From Fimbriimonadaceae bacterium (GTDB lineage: Bacteria; Armatimonadota; Fimbriimonadia; Fimbriimonadales; Fimbriimonadaceae), in the NCBI GenBank assembly GCA_019694835.1, contig JAIBBE010000043.1, forward strand, positions 1 to 5,416: a DNA stretch of 5,416 bases, read 5' to 3'. Both the position numbers and the translations under genes were made by a program. Of the stretch, positions 5,195 through 5,416 are shown one piece after another. How positions within the stretch are numbered: position 1 is the stretch's first letter; each line of letters starts with the position of its first letter. The notes under the pieces are model-generated. The model saw only the letters and a program-made list of their open reading frames with translations. It was not told the DNA's origin and searched no databases.

Positions 5195-5416
5195 ATGGAC
5201 GACAAGTCCAATCCTCCGAAACGCACCGACCCGAGCAAGATCACCATCCGCAAGTCAGGCCTTCCACCGGAGGGCACAGAAGGGCCGGCTAGACCCGAGC
5301 CCTCGACTTCGCCTGAACCTGAAGAGTTCGTCGCACCACCGCTTAGTCCCACCTCCGTCCCCAAGCCGACAACGAAGGGCAACCCGCTTCGTCAGTTCAG
5401 CTTGTTGGGAAAGGCG
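5195..5416 (+). CDS. Partial proline-rich ORF running off the window
   Basis: An open frame of 74 codons from ATG 5195 to the window end with no stop, so it is the N-terminus of a longer protein. It begins MDDKSNPPKRTDPSKITIRK and continues with a Pro/Glu/Ser/Thr-rich, probably disordered stretch (about 22-62), ending NPLRQFSLLGKA. There is no signal peptide or membrane segment in this part. AGAAAG (5182-5187) 7 nt upstream is a weak Shine-Dalgarno. An in-frame GTG at 5108 would add 29 residues but lies inside a hairpin and is less likely. The disordered start could precede a domain of any kind. Its function cannot be told from this fragment. Confidence 0.65.
   Translation, partial: MDDKSNPPKRTDPSKITIRKSGLPPEGTEGPARPEPSTSPEPEEFVAPPLSPTSVPKPTTKGNPLRQFSLLGKA

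Noticed and set aside
5044..5382. A 112-aa open frame on the minus strand
   Set aside because: It is antisense to the better supported ORF starting at 5195 and has a Gly/Ser-rich shadow composition.

Overview
The window is 5.4 kb of GC-rich DNA that looks like the edge of an accessory region next to a tRNA gene. Genus cannot be read from it. The GC-rich coding sequence, GTG starts with clear Shine-Dalgarno sites and a tRNA-Thr with genomically encoded CCA fit a high-GC Gram-negative bacterium, perhaps an alphaproteobacterium. That placement is a weak inference.

Layout: (1) 1-47 holds GC-rich hairpins. (2) 48-123 is an intact tRNA-Thr(CGT). (3) 238-272 is an imperfect direct repeat of the tRNA 3' end and its flank, sharing a 15-bp identical core. 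This is the usual footprint of a tRNA-targeting integrative element, but no integrase is visible. (4) 380-3194, all minus strand, is a restriction-modification-like module read right to left. It starts with an 81-aa Xre/C-protein-like HTH regulator, followed by a 191-bp gap with a candidate promoter, an EcoRI-family adenine methyltransferase (404 aa), and a DUF262-HNH endonuclease (388 aa) joined to the methylase by a GTGA overlap. Two abutting 15-bp inverted-repeat boxes just upstream of the regulator look like its own operators. (5) 3386-4102, plus strand, is a three-helix membrane protein with a coiled coil and a small C-terminal domain. (6) 4103-4324 is intergenic and ends in a very strong intrinsic terminator that, unusually, stops about 20 nt before the next start codon. 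(7) 4325-5025 holds two translationally coupled small genes, one acidic soluble protein of unknown function and one small membrane protein. (8) 5195-5416 is the 5' end of a proline-rich ORF that runs off the window after a cluster of small hairpins.

Working model: the methylase marks host DNA at an unknown adenine-containing site, the DUF262-HNH protein cuts DNA lacking the mark (or a related modified or foreign target), and the HTH protein sets the timing or level of expression. The plus-strand genes at 4325-5416 may belong to the backbone of the mobile element, but nothing in them proves conjugation or phage functions. The most interesting points are the pairing of a DUF262-HNH nuclease with an EcoRI-type methylase under an HTH regulator, the tandem operator, an EF-hand-like loop inside the methylase, and the terminator placed directly before a gene.
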